Shown here: positions 6,900-8,122 of the stretch, piece by piece
Position numbering within the stretch: position 1 is the stretch's first letter
Layout of the letters: every line of letters begins with the position of its first letter
Source of the DNA: JAAYJG01 sp964450305
GTDB lineage: Bacteria > Bacillota > Clostridia > DSM-8532
Length of the DNA stretch: 8,122 nucleotides
NCBI GenBank assembly: GCA_964450305.1
Contig: CAYVFB010000121.1
Coordinates: 1 to 8,122 of the forward strand
Direction: 5' to 3'
Notes under the pieces: model-generated
Seen by the model: the letters and a program-made list of their open reading frames with translations, nothing else
The model's database searches: none
What the model was told of the DNA's origin: nothing
Made by a program: the position numbers and the translations under genes

Positions 6900-7112
6900 A
6901 TGAAGAACAAGGAAGCAGTAGATGCAGCAGTCATTTATGTGGGAAACAGTTGCTCGGGGACAGCCATCGGAATCCCCTTCATGCCGGAAAATCCGCAACT
7001 TGCTCAAGCCTATATCCCTTATCAGGTTTATATGGGAATACTGCCTGCAATGGAAGGGCTGCACAAAGGAACCGTATTCCCTGAGTTGTACAGGCCATAT
7101 CACATGAAATAA
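6900..7112 (+). CDS. cotJA: Spore coat protein CotJA
   Basis: This 70-residue protein is recognisable as CotJA from the segment QAYIPYQVYMGILPAMEGLHKGTVFPELYRPY (35-66). It contains the characteristic A-Y-I/V-P-Y-Q and GT.FPELY.PY motifs. The first 25 residues are variable. CotJA is made in the mother cell during sporulation and forms part of the inner coat together with CotJB and CotJC. The ATG at 6900 is preceded by GGAAAGG (6884-6890) nine bases upstream. An in-frame ATG at 6783 lies inside the trpS terminator and is rejected. It is first in the cotJ operon, with cotJB starting 19 bases after its stop. Confidence 0.9.
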   Translation: MKNKEAVDAAVIYVGNSCSGTAIGIPFMPENPQLAQAYIPYQVYMGILPAMEGLHKGTVFPELYRPYHMK

Positions 7113-7131
7113 GATGAAAGGAGTGATAATC

Positions 7132-7383
7132 ATGGATGAGCGCCAAAAACTGCTTGAACAAATAATGGCTTATGATTTTTGTATGATCGATTTAGGTTTG
7201 TTTTTAGATACACACCCCTCCGATGCCAACGCACTGAATGATTACCGGACATGTTGGCAGGAATCTGAGAAATTGCGAAAGATGTTTGAGGAAAAATATG
7301 GCCCGTTGTGTCAGCGGCATCTGCCAAACCCAAGCTGCTGGCAGTGGATCGATACACCGTGGCCCTGGGAAAAGGAGGCGTAA
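7132..7383 (+). CDS. cotJB: Spore coat protein CotJB
   Basis: This 83-residue protein matches the CotJB family throughout: LLEQIMAYDFCMIDLGLFLDTHP (7-29), KYGPL (55-59) and the Trp-rich tail with W70, W72 and PWPWE (76-80). Its length is close to the family norm. It is a small soluble coat component that in B. subtilis is needed with CotJA and CotJC for coat assembly. The ATG at 7132 is chosen because AAAGGAGTG (about 7117-7125) precedes it. The in-frame ATG at 7114 overlaps that ribosome binding site. cotJC follows after three bases, with its Shine-Dalgarno sequence inside the end of cotJB, so the two are probably translationally coupled. Confidence 0.93.
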   Translation: MDERQKLLEQIMAYDFCMIDLGLFLDTHPSDANALNDYRTCWQESEKLRKMFEEKYGPLCQRHLPNPSCWQWIDTPWPWEKEA

Positions 7384-7386
7384 GGT

Positions 7387-7605
7387 ATGTGGTATTATGA
7401 TAAAAAGCTTGAATATCCTGTTATGATTCGAAAACCTGATCCGCGAATGGCAAAGTATATTATTACACAATATGGAGGGCCCGACGGTGAACTGGCGGCT
7501 TCATTGCGTTACCTGAGCCAGCGCTTTCACATGCCGACAAAAGAAACGCAGGCAGTTCTGAATGATATAGGAACTGAAGAATTTGTTCCATTAGGCTATC
7601 AATGA
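7387..7605 (+). CDS. cotJC: Truncated CotJC (manganese-catalase family spore coat protein)
   Basis: The 72-residue product begins exactly like CotJC: MWYYDKKLEYPV, then KYIITQYGGPDGELAASLRYLSQRF (23-47) and LNDIGTEE (58-65). Family members are about 190-200 residues and fold as a manganese-catalase-like four-helix bundle. The first ligand glutamate (E35 in DGE35LAASLRYL) and the second (E65 in GTEE) are present. The family's next residues, (L)AHLE with the ligand histidine, are replaced by FVPLGYQ and a stop, so Pro68 stands where His is expected. The C-terminal two thirds, including the later Glu and His ligands, is missing. Neither other plus-strand frame continues it, because a terminator starts 14 bases later. 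GGAGG (7374-7378) gives a good start, so the short protein may be translated, but catalase activity is not expected. It is most likely a deletion remnant. Confidence 0.85.
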   Translation: MWYYDKKLEYPVMIRKPDPRMAKYIITQYGGPDGELAASLRYLSQRFHMPTKETQAVLNDIGTEEFVPLGYQ

Positions 7606-7618
7606 TAGCCGGTAAAAA

Positions 7619-7661
7619 TACCCGCAAGTCCTTGTATCGAAAGACTTTGCGGGTACTTTTT
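7619..7661. terminator. Bidirectional intrinsic terminator between cotJC and the convergent small gene
   Basis: TACCCGCAAGTC (7619-7630) pairs with GACTTTGCGGGTA (7643-7655), giving a 12-bp stem with one bulged base and a 12-base loop. On the plus strand it is followed by CTTTTT (7656-7661). On the minus strand TTTTTACC follows the stem (7611-7618). It can therefore end both the cotJ operon and the leftward gene at 7673-7891. Confidence 0.92.
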
Positions 7662-7672
7662 CTGTATGTATT

Positions 7673-7891
7673 TTATTGCTGTGTAGAGAGCTGTGCTTGT
7701 GCTCTGCGGGCTATACGGGCTAATATTGCATCTACCTGTGCTGATGTGGTGTTGTGACAATAATCATCACATATCTTGATGCTGGTGTTGCCCAGCTTAA
7801 ACACCTCTACTGCATTACCCTCTTTTATGCTTTTCATACCACCACCTATTGTAATGTATGCTCTCACTGCTCGCTCTGCCACTCTTGCCAT
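7673..7891 (-). CDS. Small hypothetical protein, unknown function
   Basis: I do not recognise a characterised family. From the ATG at 7891 the product is 72 residues. Its core is GNAVEVFKLGNTSIKICDDYCHNTT (26-50), followed by a basic, probably helical tail, QVDAILARIARRAQAQL (52-68). There is no signal peptide or membrane helix. Two cysteines (C42, C46) flank DDY. The ATG at 7891 has a weak AGGG upstream. A second ATG at 7837 has AGGTGG (7842-7847) four bases upstream, which would give 54 residues (MKSIKEGN...). Both starts are plausible. A TTG at 7909 is the longest option. Small proteins of this general look occur in phage and mobile-element regions of Clostridia, by my recollection only. 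It is convergent with cotJ and shares its terminator. Confidence 0.55.
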   Translation of the reverse strand: MARVAERAVRAYITIGGGMKSIKEGNAVEVFKLGNTSIKICDDYCHNTTSAQVDAILARIARRAQAQLSTQQ

Positions 7892-7939
7892 AATAATAAC
7901 CCTATTCAATCAGCGCTTATACGAATTGTGCGCCAAAAC

Positions 7940-8000
7940 GAGGGCGTTGAGAGCGCCTTCAGGGGGAGTGTTCCTCAACTAAAGCCTGCTGTACACTCCC
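7940..8000. repeat. Two adjacent hairpins upstream of the small gene
   Basis: GAGGGCG (7940-7946) pairs with CGCCTTC (7954-7960) with one G-T pair across a 7-base loop. Six bases or fewer later, GGGAGTGT (7964-7971) pairs perfectly with ACACTCCC (7993-8000) across a 21-base loop. No T run follows on either strand, so these do not look like terminators. They may be part of a structured RNA leader of the leftward small gene, or a protein-binding or recombination site. Confidence 0.5.
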
Positions 8001-8025
8001 GACTTGCGTGTTTTGTGTGCAACTG

Positions 8026-8115
8026 GTTCATAACAATCTCTGATAGATATGAACGCGCCGCGAGCATTTGATAAATGAAAATAGATTTTCTATGGGCTAT
8101 TCAGGCCTGATTTTT
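8026..8115. repeat. Further inverted repeats at the right edge, no gene visible
   Basis: GTTCAT (8026-8031) pairs with ATGAAC (8049-8054), with an inner ATCT/AGAT stem. GAAAAT (8077-8082) pairs with ATTTTC (8085-8090). TCAGGCCTGA (8101-8110) is a perfect 10-bp palindrome followed by TTTTT. No open reading frame of plausible size crosses 7910-8122 on either strand. The stretch may be the edge of a larger element continuing beyond the window. Confidence 0.4.
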
Positions 8116-8122
8116 CATGAGA

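Noticed and set aside
7928..8000. GTGCG followed by hairpins, like the 5' end of a group II intron.
   Set aside because: Only the first five bases match the intron consensus. No domain V or intron-encoded reverse transcriptase is visible in the window, so the match may be chance.
7754..8071. 105-codon plus-strand reading frame and its 68-codon overlap.
   Set aside because: It is antisense to the small gene at 7673-7891 and to the hairpins, has an odd composition rich in Cys and His, and lacks a convincing ribosome binding site.

Overview
The window looks like a chromosomal segment from a spore-forming member of the Clostridia (Firmicutes). The evidence is a cotJ spore-coat operon, a T-box riboswitch in front of the valyl-tRNA synthetase operon, strong GGAGG-type ribosome binding sites, consensus SigA promoters and a LytR-CpsA-Psr cell-wall protein. 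The genus cannot be named from this sequence alone.

The left two thirds is transcribed leftward (minus strand). Reading in that direction, a consensus SigA promoter (5229-5257) drives a T-box leader (4988-5222). Its specifier reads GUA and its acceptor-binding bases are UGGU, both fitting tRNA-Val. Behind the T-box terminator come a 91-residue two-helix membrane protein of unknown function (4616-4891) and valS (1935-4589), followed by an LCP-family cell-wall transferase (705-1793) and its terminator (632-666). Further left are two tandem near-consensus promoters (476-505 and 353-381). They lead into a roughly 345-base, hairpin-rich untranslated leader that runs off the left edge. I read this as the promoter and leader region of an rRNA operon whose 16S gene lies just outside the window.

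The right third starts with trpS (5607-6692, plus strand), divergent from the valS operon. The 350-base gap between them holds an intergenic repeat-like palindrome and an extended -10 promoter. trpS ends in a strong terminator (6761-6800). Next comes the sporulation operon cotJA-cotJB-cotJC (6900-7605), with a candidate mother-cell sigma-factor promoter in front. cotJC is cut to 72 codons. It diverges from the family inside the second metal-binding motif and stops just before a bidirectional terminator (7619-7661). A small unidentified gene converges on this terminator from the right (7673-7891, minus strand). The last 230 bases hold no gene but several adjacent inverted repeats.

Most of the window is ordinary core-genome content: translation (valS, trpS, rRNA leader), cell envelope (LCP) and sporulation (cotJ). 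The points most worth a second look are the truncated cotJC, the small membrane protein placed under tRNA-Val control ahead of valS, the chain of hairpins in the putative rRNA leader, and the structured non-coding stretch with the small orphan gene at the right end.
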